Below are positions 10,734 through 19,755 of a stretch of DNA of 64,000 nt, in pieces. Under the pieces are notes generated by a model. That model worked only from the letters and a program-made list of their open reading frames with translations. It searched no databases and was not told the origin of the DNA. Source of the stretch: Fidelibacterota bacterium. GTDB lineage: Bacteria; Pseudomonadota; Alphaproteobacteria; Rhodospirillales; Rhodospirillaceae. The position numbers were made by a program, and so were the translations under genes. The stretch lies in NCBI GenBank assembly GCA_947475895.1, contig CANJMF010000001.1, positions 1 to 64,000 of the forward strand. Reading direction: 5' to 3'. The first letter of the stretch is position 1, and each line of letters begins with the position of its first letter.

Positions 10734-12356
10734 TTATCGCGCCGCCGCCCGCGTAAAGACGATGCTGTAGATGCGCGGTCGGATGAAGCGGATTCCTTCC
10801 ACTTTCCCGCCTGCACCGCGCACGATTGCGATCAACCCTTCTGCGTCATGGTAGATGTCACGCGACAGCGGCGTAAGTGGCCCCGCCACACTGGGACGAT
10901 TGGCGGGAGCGAAAATCAGACGGCCGTCCTTCACCGAAAGATCCAGCACGCCGTCGACTTCCGCGCTGGCGTAGTCGCCGACAACCGCTTGAAGCTCGGC
11001 CGCCGACGGCGCATAGGGATCGACCTTACGGAACGCCGTGGTTTCGCCATCGTTGCCGCGGCTTTCTAGAGAGGCGCCTTTGAACGTCACTTCCGCCGCA
11101 CCTCGGAGGTAGCGGTTCTCGGACAAACGCACGAGGTTGGTCTCGCGCGCGGTTTCGAGTGCGATGAACTTCAAGGCTCCTTCGCTGGCGACAATACGCG
11201 CACTGTGACCGGTGCGCTCGTCAATATAAAGGCCCGGCAGCTGCGACAACTCGATGGCGGTTGGCGTGCTTGCTGTCGCTTCGGGCGCAGGGGCCGGTAC
11301 GTTCGGCCGCAGCGCCGCGACCGACTCACGGCCCAGTTTCGTGGCGTCGATGCCGCCGCCATTGCACAGCACCGCGACGCTCATTTTCAAGGACGGGTAA
11401 CGGGCAACCCAGGTGCGGTAGGCGGCCGTGGAGCCACCATGGGAGATCTCGGGCAGGCCGTTGTAGGTGCCGAACACGAGACCGCGCGCGTAAGAGATTT
11501 TGCGGCCGCCGGTAAGGACGGCCTGTTCTTCTAAACGCTTGGTGACAAACTCTCCCAGCTTACGAGACGCCAGTACATCGTTCCATGTGAGAAGGTCGTG
11601 CGCGGTCGTCAACAGCGCGCCGTGTCCGTAGGTATCCTCGAAGGGCATTTCCTGTAAAAAGCCCTCGGCGCTCTTCTCCCGATAAGCGATGGCGCGATTG
11701 AGCACCGTGCGGCGGAAATTGTCGCGCCATGATGTCTTGCTCATACCGAACTTCGTGAAGATGCGCTCACGGGTGAAGTCAGGGAAGGACTTGCCGCTGA
11801 TACGTTCGACGATGATGGCGGCGAGGGTGAAACCGGTGTTGTTGTAGGAGTATGCCTCGCCGGGTTTGTAGTTGAGCGCCTTTTGCCGGGTGGAAATTTG
11901 AAGCGCCTCACGATTGGTGAAGACCATCTCTGTGCGAGGCCAGCCCACAAGGTTGAAGACCTCACCCCAATCGCGCAGTCCGCTGGTGTGACTGAGAAGA
12001 TGGTTGATCGTGATGGGAGTGCCGTAGTCCGGCATCTCGGGCAAATATTTACGGATATCGTCGGTGAGTGCGAGTTTGCCGTCCTCCGCCAACATGAGGA
12101 TCGCGGTGGCGGTGAACTGCTTCGAGACAGAACCCGCCTCCATGATCGTGTCGGTCGTATTGGGCACGGCATGCTCGATGTCCGCGGCCCCATATGCCCC
12201 AAACTTTTCCGGCTGCCCTTGGCGCGATACGCCCACCACGCAGCCGGGCTCTGTCAGGTCATGTCCCTTGAAAAGCCCCTCGAAATCGGCGGCCGACGCC
12301 GAGAGCGGCGCAACAGCAACGGTGCACAGCAAAATCCATCGCGATACGTGGTGCAT
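10734..12356 (-). CDS. Exported serine hydrolase, class C beta-lactamase family
   Basis: A 540-residue protein. The chosen start (MHHVSRWILL) gives a clean signal peptide cut after SASA; an in-frame start 7 codons earlier is possible. The beta-lactamase/DD-peptidase fold shows SxxK as S76-V-S-K79 in AGSVSKQFTA, a Tyr-x-Asn motif in YSYNNTG and a His-x-Gly-like EISHGGSTAAY. The last 170 residues form one or two small beta domains, as in many periplasmic esterase/peptidase members. It likely acts in the periplasm on an ester or peptide. A true beta-lactamase role is unlikely from the overall resemblance, but the substrate is unknown. Confidence 0.82.
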   Translation of the reverse strand: MHHVSRWILLCTVAVAPLSASAADFEGLFKGHDLTEPGCVVGVSRQGQPEKFGAYGAADIEHAVPNTTDTIMEAGSVSKQFTATAILMLAEDGKLALTDDIRKYLPEMPDYGTPITINHLLSHTSGLRDWGEVFNLVGWPRTEMVFTNREALQISTRQKALNYKPGEAYSYNNTGFTLAAIIVERISGKSFPDFTRERIFTKFGMSKTSWRDNFRRTVLNRAIAYREKSAEGFLQEMPFEDTYGHGALLTTAHDLLTWNDVLASRKLGEFVTKRLEEQAVLTGGRKISYARGLVFGTYNGLPEISHGGSTAAYRTWVARYPSLKMSVAVLCNGGGIDATKLGRESVAALRPNVPAPAPEATASTPTAIELSQLPGLYIDERTGHSARIVASEGALKFIALETARETNLVRLSENRYLRGAAEVTFKGASLESRGNDGETTAFRKVDPYAPSAAELQAVVGDYASAEVDGVLDLSVKDGRLIFAPANRPSVAGPLTPLSRDIYHDAEGLIAIVRGAGGKVEGIRFIRPRIYSIVFTRAAAR

Positions 12357-12487
12357 TTTGTCCCTCCCAGAACTCAACCCCCGCTTATCCAGGTACGCAG
12401 GCCGTCAGGTCCACCCGACAGTCTGCTGTTGGTATCGTGCCCGCTGTCGCAACCGATTCATGCAAGCCCAAGGACCGTTCGCGCATA

Positions 12488-13783
12488 TCAAGCTTTGCTG
12501 AGAGCCTGCTGAATGTCGGCGAGAATATCGTCCGGATGCTCGAGACCCACGGCCAGACGCACATAGCCTGGCGTAACGCCAGTCGCCGCCTGATCCGCCT
12601 CGGAGAGTTGCGAATGTGTGGTTGAAGCGGGATGAATCGCCAACGAGCGTGCGTCGCCGATATTCGCGACGTGATAAAGCAATTCCAAACTGTTGATAAA
12701 GCGGCGTCCCGCATCGGCGCCGTCTTTGAGCTCAAATCCGACCAGCGCGCCAAATTTTTTGTCCTTTAGATATTTGTCGGCGCGCCGCCGGCTCTCGCCG
12801 CTCATGGCGCCGGGATAAATGACGCGCGCGATTTTCGGGTGCTTTGCGAGTGCTGCCGCGACGATCGCCGCATTGTCGCAGTGCCGCTGCATCCGCACCG
12901 GCACCGTCTCGACGCCTTGAAGAAATTGAAATGCGTTAAAGGGACTCATCGCGGCACCGACGTCGCGCAACAACGTCACCCTCATGCGCAAGATGTAGGC
13001 GATCGGTCCCAGAGGTTTGACGGCATCAATCCAGATCGCGCCGTGATAGCTGGGGTCGGGCTGGCTCAAGAGTGGGAAGCGTTCCTTGTGTGCCTCCCAG
13101 TCGAAGTTGCCACCATCGATGACAACGCCGCCAATCGACGTTCCGTGGCCGCCAAGATACTTCGTGGCAGAATACATCACGATGGCCGCACCGTGTTCCA
13201 ACGGGCGGCAAATCAACGGGGCGGCTGTGTTGTCGACAATGAGCGGCACTCCCAATTTGCGCCCAATCGCGGCGACTTCGCCGATGGGAAACACTTCAAG
13301 CTTGGGATTGGGCAAAGTCTCGGCGTAGTACGCCCGCGTCTTGGCATCCGTGGCGCGCGCGAACGCTTCGGGATCGGCGGGACTGACAAATCGCGCCTCG
13401 ATGCCAAGCTGCTTGAACGTGTTCGCGAAAAGATTCCAGGTGCCACCGTAGAGATCCGTCGACGTCACGAAGTTGTCGCCCGCGCTACACAGATTAAGCA
13501 GGGCGAATGTCGATGCTGCCTGCCCTGACGCCAGCGCAAGCGCGGCCACGCCGCCTTCCATCGCAGCGAGCCGCTGCTCGAGCGCGTCTTGAGTGGGATT
13601 CATGATCCGTGTGTAGATGTTGCCGAGTTCCTTCAGCGCAAAGAGGTTGGCCGCGTGCTCCGTGTCGCGAAATTGATATGAGGTTGTTTGATAGATCGGA
13701 ACCGCGACAGCGCCAGTGGCCGGATCGGCACGCCACCCGCCGTGCAAGGCCAATGTTTCCGGATGCAGTTTTGACTTATCCAT
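12488..13783 (-). CDS. metY: O-acetylhomoserine sulfhydrylase (aminocarboxypropyltransferase)
   Basis: PLP-dependent enzyme of the Cys/Met-metabolism family that makes homocysteine from O-acetylhomoserine and sulfide. From the ATG at 13783 it has 431 residues, the usual MetY length, and begins LHPETLALHGGWRADP, which is diagnostic. The PLP lysine is in VMYSATKYLGGHGTS, and TSYQFRDTEHAANLF is also characteristic. GGAGGGATC directly precedes this ATG, so the longer upstream frame is rejected. No SAM riboswitch is recognisable in the 50 bases before it. It may use O-succinylhomoserine instead. Confidence 0.92.
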   Translation of the reverse strand: MDKSKLHPETLALHGGWRADPATGAVAVPIYQTTSYQFRDTEHAANLFALKELGNIYTRIMNPTQDALEQRLAAMEGGVAALALASGQAASTFALLNLCSAGDNFVTSTDLYGGTWNLFANTFKQLGIEARFVSPADPEAFARATDAKTRAYYAETLPNPKLEVFPIGEVAAIGRKLGVPLIVDNTAAPLICRPLEHGAAIVMYSATKYLGGHGTSIGGVVIDGGNFDWEAHKERFPLLSQPDPSYHGAIWIDAVKPLGPIAYILRMRVTLLRDVGAAMSPFNAFQFLQGVETVPVRMQRHCDNAAIVAAALAKHPKIARVIYPGAMSGESRRRADKYLKDKKFGALVGFELKDGADAGRRFINSLELLYHVANIGDARSLAIHPASTTHSQLSEADQAATGVTPGYVRLAVGLEHPDDILADIQQALSKA

Positions 13784-13833
13784 GATCCCTCCGCGCCAAA
13801 GATATTGCCAGCCTACGCCAAGGGAGTGAGTGG

Positions 13834-15504
13834 TCAAGCGCCGGACGATTGGGCCGCAAGCTGCTGGAGCTGAACCTTCACTTGCATTATCGGCTGCGTC
13901 CAGTTGCCCGGAGCCGATTGGCGAACAAGACGCGCCGTCGGATACCAAGGCGTGTCGACGCGCTCCGTGAACCACCGGAAGTCCGGCGCGAAGGCCAGGA
14001 AAATAGCAGTGGGTTTACCGAGCGCGCCCGCAAGGTGCGCTGCGGCTGTATCAACAGTCACAACATGGTCCATGAGCGACGCCAACGCCGCCGAGTCCTC
14101 GAACGTCGCGATCTCCTCGCCATACCAGCGCACCTCGGGATGGGCGTCGAGCCACACGCGATCGGCGGCCGTGATATCGCGTTGCAAACAATGAAATTCG
14201 CAATCCGCTTCCAAGAGCGGCGTCAAGTTTTCGGCCGACATGCTGCGGGCGTAATCGTTGGCGTATCCACTCCGGCCCGCCCAGGTAAGCCCCACACGCG
14301 GTTTGGCGGTGGGGCCCAAACGCTGCTGCCACCGCGACAGGTGTTTGTCGTCAGCACTGAGATAAGGGATGCGCGCTGGAATGAGATCCGGGGCCGTCTT
14401 AAAGATTTTGGGCAAACTCATGAGCGGGCATTGAAAGTCGAAATGCGGAAGCGGCTTGCCTTTTGCAATCACGGTAACGAGAGGATCCAAGCGCGACAGC
14501 AAACCCACCAAGGGCGCGGGAACCTCTAAAATGATTTTCCCGGTCCACGCGCTTACGAGCGGCGCATAGCGCGCAAACTGAATGGTGTCGCCGAAGCCTT
14601 GCTCCGCATAAAGCAAGACGGTCTTGCCGGCGAGTTCCTCACCGTTCCAAAGCGGCGCGTCGAAATGCCGCGCAGCATGAACGAGTGAACGGCTTTTCCA
14701 TCGCCACTCATATAATGACCAGCCTTCCTCATATCGTCCCAGCAACAACAACAGAAGACTCTTATTCCAACAGGCATCGCCGTAGTCGGCCCGCAGTGCG
14801 ATGGCCCGGTCGTAGCACGCAAGCGCTTCGTCGTAGCGCTTAAGCGCCACTAAAATGGCACCGCGATCATTGTAGGACTCACCGCATGTCGGATCACATG
14901 CGATGGCGCGGTCGCTGACGGCAACGGCCTCCGTCGTGCGGCCTAGGCGCAGCAACACTGTCGCAAGGCCGTTGTGAGCCTCGATCAATTTCGGTGCGAG
15001 GGCGAGTGCGCGTTCGAAACTTTGGATCGCAGCATCGTACGCGTGCAGTTCACGCAAGGCTGCGCCCAAGACGGAGTGTGCGACCGCTGTGTCCGGCTTC
15101 AGAGCAAGCGCCTGCTCGCAGTCGGCGCGCGCGCGGGCAGGAAAACCAAGATCGAGCAAAGCGGAAGCGCGGTTGGTATAGGCGTTCACGAAACCTGGTT
15201 TCAAACCAATCGCCAAGTCGTAACTTTCGATGGCGTCCGACAAATTATTCAGCCGGCTCAGCGCGAAGCCGCGCGTATTCCACGCGAAAGGATGTTTGGG
15301 ATCGCTTTCCACCGCGGCGCTGGCAAGCTCCAGCGCGCGTTCATAGCGTCGCTGTCCAAGAGCGATGGTGGCTAGGTTGGAAAGCGCGGTGACATCATGC
15401 GGATTCTGCACGAGGACGTCTTGGTAGAGCGCTTCCGCCCGCGCCCCATTCCCGGCAAGGTGTTGCTTTACCGCTTCCTCAAGGAGTTCGCTCGGCGTGC
15501 TCAT
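13834..15504 (-). CDS. TPR-repeat protein with C-terminal glycosyltransferase-like domain
   Basis: A 556-residue protein. Residues 1-260 are consecutive 34-residue TPR units (for example AFAWNTRGFALSRL, AYTNRASALLDLGFP, GESYNDRGAILVALKRYDEA). The C-terminal part contains LLYAEQGFGDTIQFARYAPL and VGLTWAGRSGYANDYARSM, and ends with VTVDTAAAHLAGALGKPT, the fingerprint of the GT-B/ADP-heptose-transferase-like domain that often follows TPRs. Start at 15504 (MSTPSELLEEA) is preferred over one 15 codons earlier. Likely a protein or surface glycosyltransferase, but the substrate is unknown. It ends 50 bases before metY, so cotranscription is possible. The 279 bases between it and the divergent protease hold both promoters and no gene. 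Confidence 0.78.
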   Translation of the reverse strand: MSTPSELLEEAVKQHLAGNGARAEALYQDVLVQNPHDVTALSNLATIALGQRRYERALELASAAVESDPKHPFAWNTRGFALSRLNNLSDAIESYDLAIGLKPGFVNAYTNRASALLDLGFPARARADCEQALALKPDTAVAHSVLGAALRELHAYDAAIQSFERALALAPKLIEAHNGLATVLLRLGRTTEAVAVSDRAIACDPTCGESYNDRGAILVALKRYDEALACYDRAIALRADYGDACWNKSLLLLLLGRYEEGWSLYEWRWKSRSLVHAARHFDAPLWNGEELAGKTVLLYAEQGFGDTIQFARYAPLVSAWTGKIILEVPAPLVGLLSRLDPLVTVIAKGKPLPHFDFQCPLMSLPKIFKTAPDLIPARIPYLSADDKHLSRWQQRLGPTAKPRVGLTWAGRSGYANDYARSMSAENLTPLLEADCEFHCLQRDITAADRVWLDAHPEVRWYGEEIATFEDSAALASLMDHVVTVDTAAAHLAGALGKPTAIFLAFAPDFRWFTERVDTPWYPTARLVRQSAPGNWTQPIMQVKVQLQQLAAQSSGA

Positions 15505-15783
15505 GCGCCACCGTGTTACTGCGCCGCCGCTGTCCTTGCAACTCTCCAACGGAGCAACTTGGAGTGTATCTTGTTGATATCACGGTGTTCTGTGGCGTGC
15601 GTGCGAGCCCCGCTTCGCGATGGCTGTGTCATTCCCCGCGCAACGCTGGTTGAAGATGCGCTCCCATGCGTAGACCCACCGTCGCGCGATCGGATTTGGC
15701 AAACGCGGGGATACCGTTAGAATGTCGCCATCGGTCGGTACGGGTACCAGTCGTGCGTTGCGCAACATGAGGGCTGAGCCAGC

Positions 15784-16692
15784 ATGAAAAAAGGCGCTTT
15801 TTACAGCAGTTCCAGCCGCTCCCGCATGCTTGCGCGCGAAGCGGTTGAGGCTCAGGAAGCGGCCGCGCCCGAACCCAGTGCTGTGCGTGTATTTTGGAAT
15901 AAACACGCCACACGGCATGAGAAGAAGCTTCTTATTGTCAGCAGCGTACTGTCGGCGTTCCTCGTTATTGGATTGTATGCGCTGCTGGTCCCCCAGCCGC
16001 GCCAATATACCCAGCACGACATCGATCTCGCCGTGCGCTCCACGCTTGAATCGCTGCCACCCGGCCCATCGGCGGCCTCGAAAGCCTATGCCGTCATCCG
16101 GCCATCGGTCGTGCGGGTCAATCAGCTCGAAAAGGAAAAAGACAGCGACGAACTCGCCATCAAGGGCGTGGGGACGGGTGTCATCATTGACGAAAAAGGC
16201 ACCATCCTTACGAATTTACACGTCGTGGCCGGTGCCGAGCGCGTGGGCGTTGAGTTTGTCGACGGCACAAAATCGGAAGCCGAAGTGTTGTCGACCGATC
16301 CCAATAACGATCTGGCTGTCTTAAGACCGAGCACCATTCCCGACGACATGGTCCCCGCGACGTTGAAATCCACCGCCAAATTGCAACCCGGTGATGAGGT
16401 TATCGCCGTGGGTAATCCTTTCGGTATCGGCGTGTCGGTCTCGGATGGCATCATCTCAGGGTTACGCCGCAGCTATATGACCGAAGGCAAAACCATTCTC
16501 AGCAATCTCATTCAATTTGACGCCGCCGCCAATCCAGGCAACTCCGGCGGGCCATTGGTGACAACGGACGGCGAAGTCATAGGTATCGTGACAGGCATTT
16601 TGAACCCGACCAACCAACGCGTCTTTATCGGCATCGGATTTGCCGTTCCTATCGAGAACGCGGCGCGCGCCGCGGGCGAGTCTCCTTTCTAG
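15784..16692 (+). CDS. Membrane-anchored trypsin-like serine protease (HtrA-type, no PDZ)
   Basis: A 302-residue protein with a cytoplasmic basic N-terminus, one membrane helix (about residues 45-66, IVSSVLSAFLVIGLYALLV) and a periplasmic S1C protease domain. The catalytic triad is visible: His in NLHVVAGAERV, Asp in NNDLAVLR and Ser in AANPGNSGGPL. The protein stops right after the protease domain (GIGFAVPIENAARAAGESPF). The PDZ domain that normally follows in DegP/DegS proteins is therefore absent. It begins 74 bases before moxR on the same strand and may be expressed with the MoxR-DUF58-VWA operon. Confidence 0.87.
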   Translation: MKKGAFYSSSSRSRMLAREAVEAQEAAAPEPSAVRVFWNKHATRHEKKLLIVSSVLSAFLVIGLYALLVPQPRQYTQHDIDLAVRSTLESLPPGPSAASKAYAVIRPSVVRVNQLEKEKDSDELAIKGVGTGVIIDEKGTILTNLHVVAGAERVGVEFVDGTKSEAEVLSTDPNNDLAVLRPSTIPDDMVPATLKSTAKLQPGDEVIAVGNPFGIGVSVSDGIISGLRRSYMTEGKTILSNLIQFDAAANPGNSGGPLVTTDGEVIGIVTGILNPTNQRVFIGIGFAVPIENAARAAGESPF

Positions 16693-16765
16693 TTTAGCGT
16701 TTCACGAGCTGCCGCCCGCAAGGGGTGGTCACAATTCATCGCTGCAATAAATAGACGGGGCCACC

Positions 16766-17782
16766 ATGACCGACAAACCCACGACCAGCGCCGAGGTAGC
16801 CACGCTCATGGAGAAGATTCTCTATGAGGTAAAGAAAGTCATCGTCGGCCAGGATCATTTCCTTGAACGCGTTTTGGTGGCGATCCTCTCGCAGGGCCAC
16901 TTACTGGTCGAAGGGGTTCCAGGTCTTGCCAAGACGCTGACCGTCAACACGCTGGCGAAAACCCTGCGCGGCACATTCAAGCGCATTCAGTTCACGCCCG
17001 ATCTAGTGCCAGCCGATTTAGTGGGCACGCGCATCTACAATCAGAAAACCGGCGACTTCGCGACCTCGCTGGGCCCGGTGTTCACCAACCTTTTGTTGGC
17101 CGACGAAATCAATCGCGCGCCGGCGAAGGTGCAAAGCGCGCTTCTGGAAGTCATGCAAGAACGCCAGGTTACGATCGCCGGTGAGACGCACAAGGTTCCG
17201 CAACCGTTCTTGGTGATGGCAACGCAGAACCCCATCGAGACAGAAGGCACTTATCCTCTGCCGGAAGCGCAAGTGGATCGCTTCATGATGAAGGTGCTGG
17301 TCGGTTACCCCACCGAGGAAGAAGAGTTCGTCATCGTCGAGCGCGTAACCGGGATCGCGGGCGTCGCAACTGCAGTTGCGACCACGGAACAGCTGGGTGC
17401 GCTTCAGCGCGAGTGCCGCGCAGTCTTTGTCGAGCCGTCTCTGATTCAATACGCGGTTAAACTTGTGTCGGCGACGCGCTACCCGGAACGTTCGGGCGTG
17501 AAGGACCTCGCAAAATACATTCAGTACGGCGCCAGTCCGCGCGCGACGATCAATATGATCGAGGGCGCACGTTCGCTCGCTTTCTTACGCGGCCGCGACT
17601 ACGCCCTGCCCCAAGACCTGATCGATCTTGTCCCTGACGTGCTGCGTCACCGCCTCGTTCTTACTTATGAAGCGTTGGCGGAAGGCGTCACACCCGATCA
17701 GATCGTCGCCAAAATCATGTCGCACATCGCCGCACCCGAAAAGCCGCTGGAAACCCATGTCAAAGTCGCCGCTCAAGCCTGA
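16766..17782 (+). CDS. MoxR-family AAA+ ATPase
   Basis: A 338-residue MoxR ATPase, a chaperone-like AAA+ protein that works with VWA-domain partners. The Walker A region is VEGVPGLAKT and the Walker B is LLLADEINRAPAKVQSALLE; sensor 1 is VMATQNPIETEGTYPLPEAQ. The C-terminal lid is intact. Its last 26 bases overlap the start of the DUF58 gene, implying translational coupling. The MoxR-DUF58-VWA set is the core of the 'Bat'/aerotolerance-type operon, linked in various bacteria to envelope stress and to maturation of protein complexes. Confidence 0.93.
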   Translation: MTDKPTTSAEVATLMEKILYEVKKVIVGQDHFLERVLVAILSQGHLLVEGVPGLAKTLTVNTLAKTLRGTFKRIQFTPDLVPADLVGTRIYNQKTGDFATSLGPVFTNLLLADEINRAPAKVQSALLEVMQERQVTIAGETHKVPQPFLVMATQNPIETEGTYPLPEAQVDRFMMKVLVGYPTEEEEFVIVERVTGIAGVATAVATTEQLGALQRECRAVFVEPSLIQYAVKLVSATRYPERSGVKDLAKYIQYGASPRATINMIEGARSLAFLRGRDYALPQDLIDLVPDVLRHRLVLTYEALAEGVTPDQIVAKIMSHIAAPEKPLETHVKVAAQA

Positions 17783-18704
17783 GCAAATCCTGCGGCGGAT
17801 TGAGTGGACGGTCATCCGGCGTTTGGATGGCATGCTTCATGGCAATTACCGTACGCTGTTTCGCGGGATCGGAATGGATCTTGCGGGTCTGCGTGAATAC
17901 CAATTCAGCGACGACGTGCGTCACATCGACTGGAATGTGACGGCGCGACTGCAGACGCCGCATGTGCGCCAATACAACGAGGATCGCGAAGTTACCGCTT
18001 GGTTTCTTTTAGACCTTAGTCCGTCGGTGGATTTTGGATCGGTGCAAATGAAAAAGCGCTCGGTCCTGATTGACGCCGTGACAACGCTCGCGCGCCTGCT
18101 GACGCGTCATGGAAATCGTGTGGGCGTTTTATGTTACGGTGGCGACGTTGACACCATGATCCCGGCGCACAGCGGACGGCGTCATGTGCTGCACATCATC
18201 AATAGCTTGCTAACGCGCCCGGAACTGCCCGCCGCCCGGGCCACGGACCTTGGCGAGTTTCTGAAAACCGCGTCGCAAGTCGTGCGGCGCCGGTCGCTGG
18301 TATTCCTCATGTCGGATTTCATCAGTGAACCCGGCTGGGCAAAGCCTCTGGCCTATTTGGCGCAACGCCACGAAATCATTGCCGTGCGGTTGTTCGATCC
18401 GCTCGAAATGAATATGCCGAATTTAGGACTCGTGGTGATGCAGGATTCCGAAACCGGCGAGCAGATTCTTGTCGACACGCATGACAAAGGATTCCGAAAG
18501 CGATTTGCCGAAGCCGCCGAACGACGCGAGAGCGAGCTACGCACGGCCTTGCAGCATGCGGGCGTTGATGCGCTGGAATTGGCAACCGACGACGACCTTG
18601 CCGACGCCATCTTTCGGTTCGCGGAAATGCGCAAACGCCGCAGCACGCTGACGAGCGGTGGCAGCGGGTTCGCAAGGGGGGCTGATGGCGTTTCTGTGGG
18701 TTGA
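17757..18704 (+). CDS. DUF58 domain protein
   Basis: A 315-residue protein of the DUF58 family, a degenerate VWA-like fold found next to MoxR. The signature REYQFSDDVRHIDWNVTAR is at about residues 44-62, and LLDLSPSVDFG occupies the place of a MIDAS-like loop. The ATG at 17757 (SKSPLKPEQILRR) lies inside the end of moxR; a frame opening 129 bases earlier is only a moxR shadow. Its own end overlaps the VWA gene by 20 bases. It is thought to act with MoxR at the inner membrane; the biochemical role is not established. Confidence 0.88.
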   Translation: MSKSPLKPEQILRRIEWTVIRRLDGMLHGNYRTLFRGIGMDLAGLREYQFSDDVRHIDWNVTARLQTPHVRQYNEDREVTAWFLLDLSPSVDFGSVQMKKRSVLIDAVTTLARLLTRHGNRVGVLCYGGDVDTMIPAHSGRRHVLHIINSLLTRPELPAARATDLGEFLKTASQVVRRRSLVFLMSDFISEPGWAKPLAYLAQRHEIIAVRLFDPLEMNMPNLGLVVMQDSETGEQILVDTHDKGFRKRFAEAAERRESELRTALQHAGVDALELATDDDLADAIFRFAEMRKRRSTLTSGGSGFARGADGVSVG

Positions 18705-19737
18705 ACTGCTGTGGCTTCTGCTGATCGTTCCGCTGGCGGTTCTGGTCTATTGGTTTCTATTGCGCCGAAAGAAAAAGATCGCGCTGCGCTATGCGAATCT
18801 AACACTGGTGCGGGAAGCGATGGCCGGCAGCATTGGCTTTCGCCGTCATGTGCCGCCGCTGCTTTTCCTGGTTGCGCTCACACTGATGATCGCGGCGGCA
18901 GCGCGGCCGCAAGCGGTGTTGACGCTGCCGTCACAACGCTCGACCGTTATTCTCAGCATCGACGTTTCGGGAAGCATGCGTGCCGAAGACGTCCTACCCA
19001 ATCGAATCGCAGCCGCTCAAGACGCGGCAAAATCGTTTGTAAACGAGCAACCGCGTGACGTACGCATCGGCGTGGTGGCCTTCGCGGCGACCGCGCTATT
19101 GGTCCAAGCACCGACTTTCAACCGCGAAGATATTTTGAAGTCCATCGAGCATTTCGAGCTTCAACGGGGCACGGCCGTGGGCAGCGGCATCTTGGTGTCG
19201 CTGAAGACGTTGTTTCCTGAAGGCAACTTCGATATGGGGCGCAGCCGCGATCGCGCGGCGGCCTATGGCGGCGTGCCGCTGAGCGAACCCCAAGACGACA
19301 CGCAGCCTGGCGGGAAAGATTTCCAGCCGTTGCCGCCTGGTAGCAACACCAACGCGGTGATCATTCTTTTGACGGATGGTCAGGCCACAACCGGACCCGA
19401 TCCTGTCGAGGCCGCCCGCAAAGCCGCCGAGCGGGGCGTCAGAGTTTTCACCGTCGGCTTAGGCTCGCGCGAAGGCACCATCGTGGGTTTTGGCGGGCGC
19501 AGTATGCGGGTTCAATTGGACGAAGAAGGCCTTCAAAAGATCGCCGATATCACGCGCGGACAGTATTTCCGCGCCAATACGGCCGCGGATCTCAAAACCA
19601 TCTACAAATCGCTCAATACCCAGCTCATCATGGAAACCAAGAAGACCGAAATTACGGCGTTCTTCTCGGCAGCAGCGGCGGTCTTCGCCCTTCTGGCTGC
19701 CGGTCTCTCATTGTTATGGTTTAACCGCATCCTCTGA
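18685..19737 (+). CDS. VWA-domain membrane protein, BatA-like
   Basis: A 350-residue protein with two N-terminal membrane helices (about residues 5-25 and 54-72), a von Willebrand A domain and a C-terminal helix ending LSLLWFNRIL. The MIDAS metal site is visible as DVSGSMRAED, with the later LLTDGQATTG loop supplying the other ligands. The MIDAS domain is interrupted by a Gly/Pro-rich insertion around residues 180-225. GGGGGG precedes the ATG at 18685, and the gene overlaps the DUF58 gene. In Bat systems this protein is a likely periplasm-facing target or partner of MoxR. No BatB or BatD gene follows. Confidence 0.88.
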   Translation: MAFLWVELLWLLLIVPLAVLVYWFLLRRKKKIALRYANLTLVREAMAGSIGFRRHVPPLLFLVALTLMIAAAARPQAVLTLPSQRSTVILSIDVSGSMRAEDVLPNRIAAAQDAAKSFVNEQPRDVRIGVVAFAATALLVQAPTFNREDILKSIEHFELQRGTAVGSGILVSLKTLFPEGNFDMGRSRDRAAAYGGVPLSEPQDDTQPGGKDFQPLPPGSNTNAVIILLTDGQATTGPDPVEAARKAAERGVRVFTVGLGSREGTIVGFGGRSMRVQLDEEGLQKIADITRGQYFRANTAADLKTIYKSLNTQLIMETKKTEITAFFSAAAAVFALLAAGLSLLWFNRIL

Positions 19738-19755
19738 CGCGGCTATAACCTCTTC

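Noticed and set aside
13784-13833. Possible SAM riboswitch before metY
   Set aside because: The 50 bases do not show the SAM-II or SAM/SAH core pattern, only a normal ribosome-binding site.
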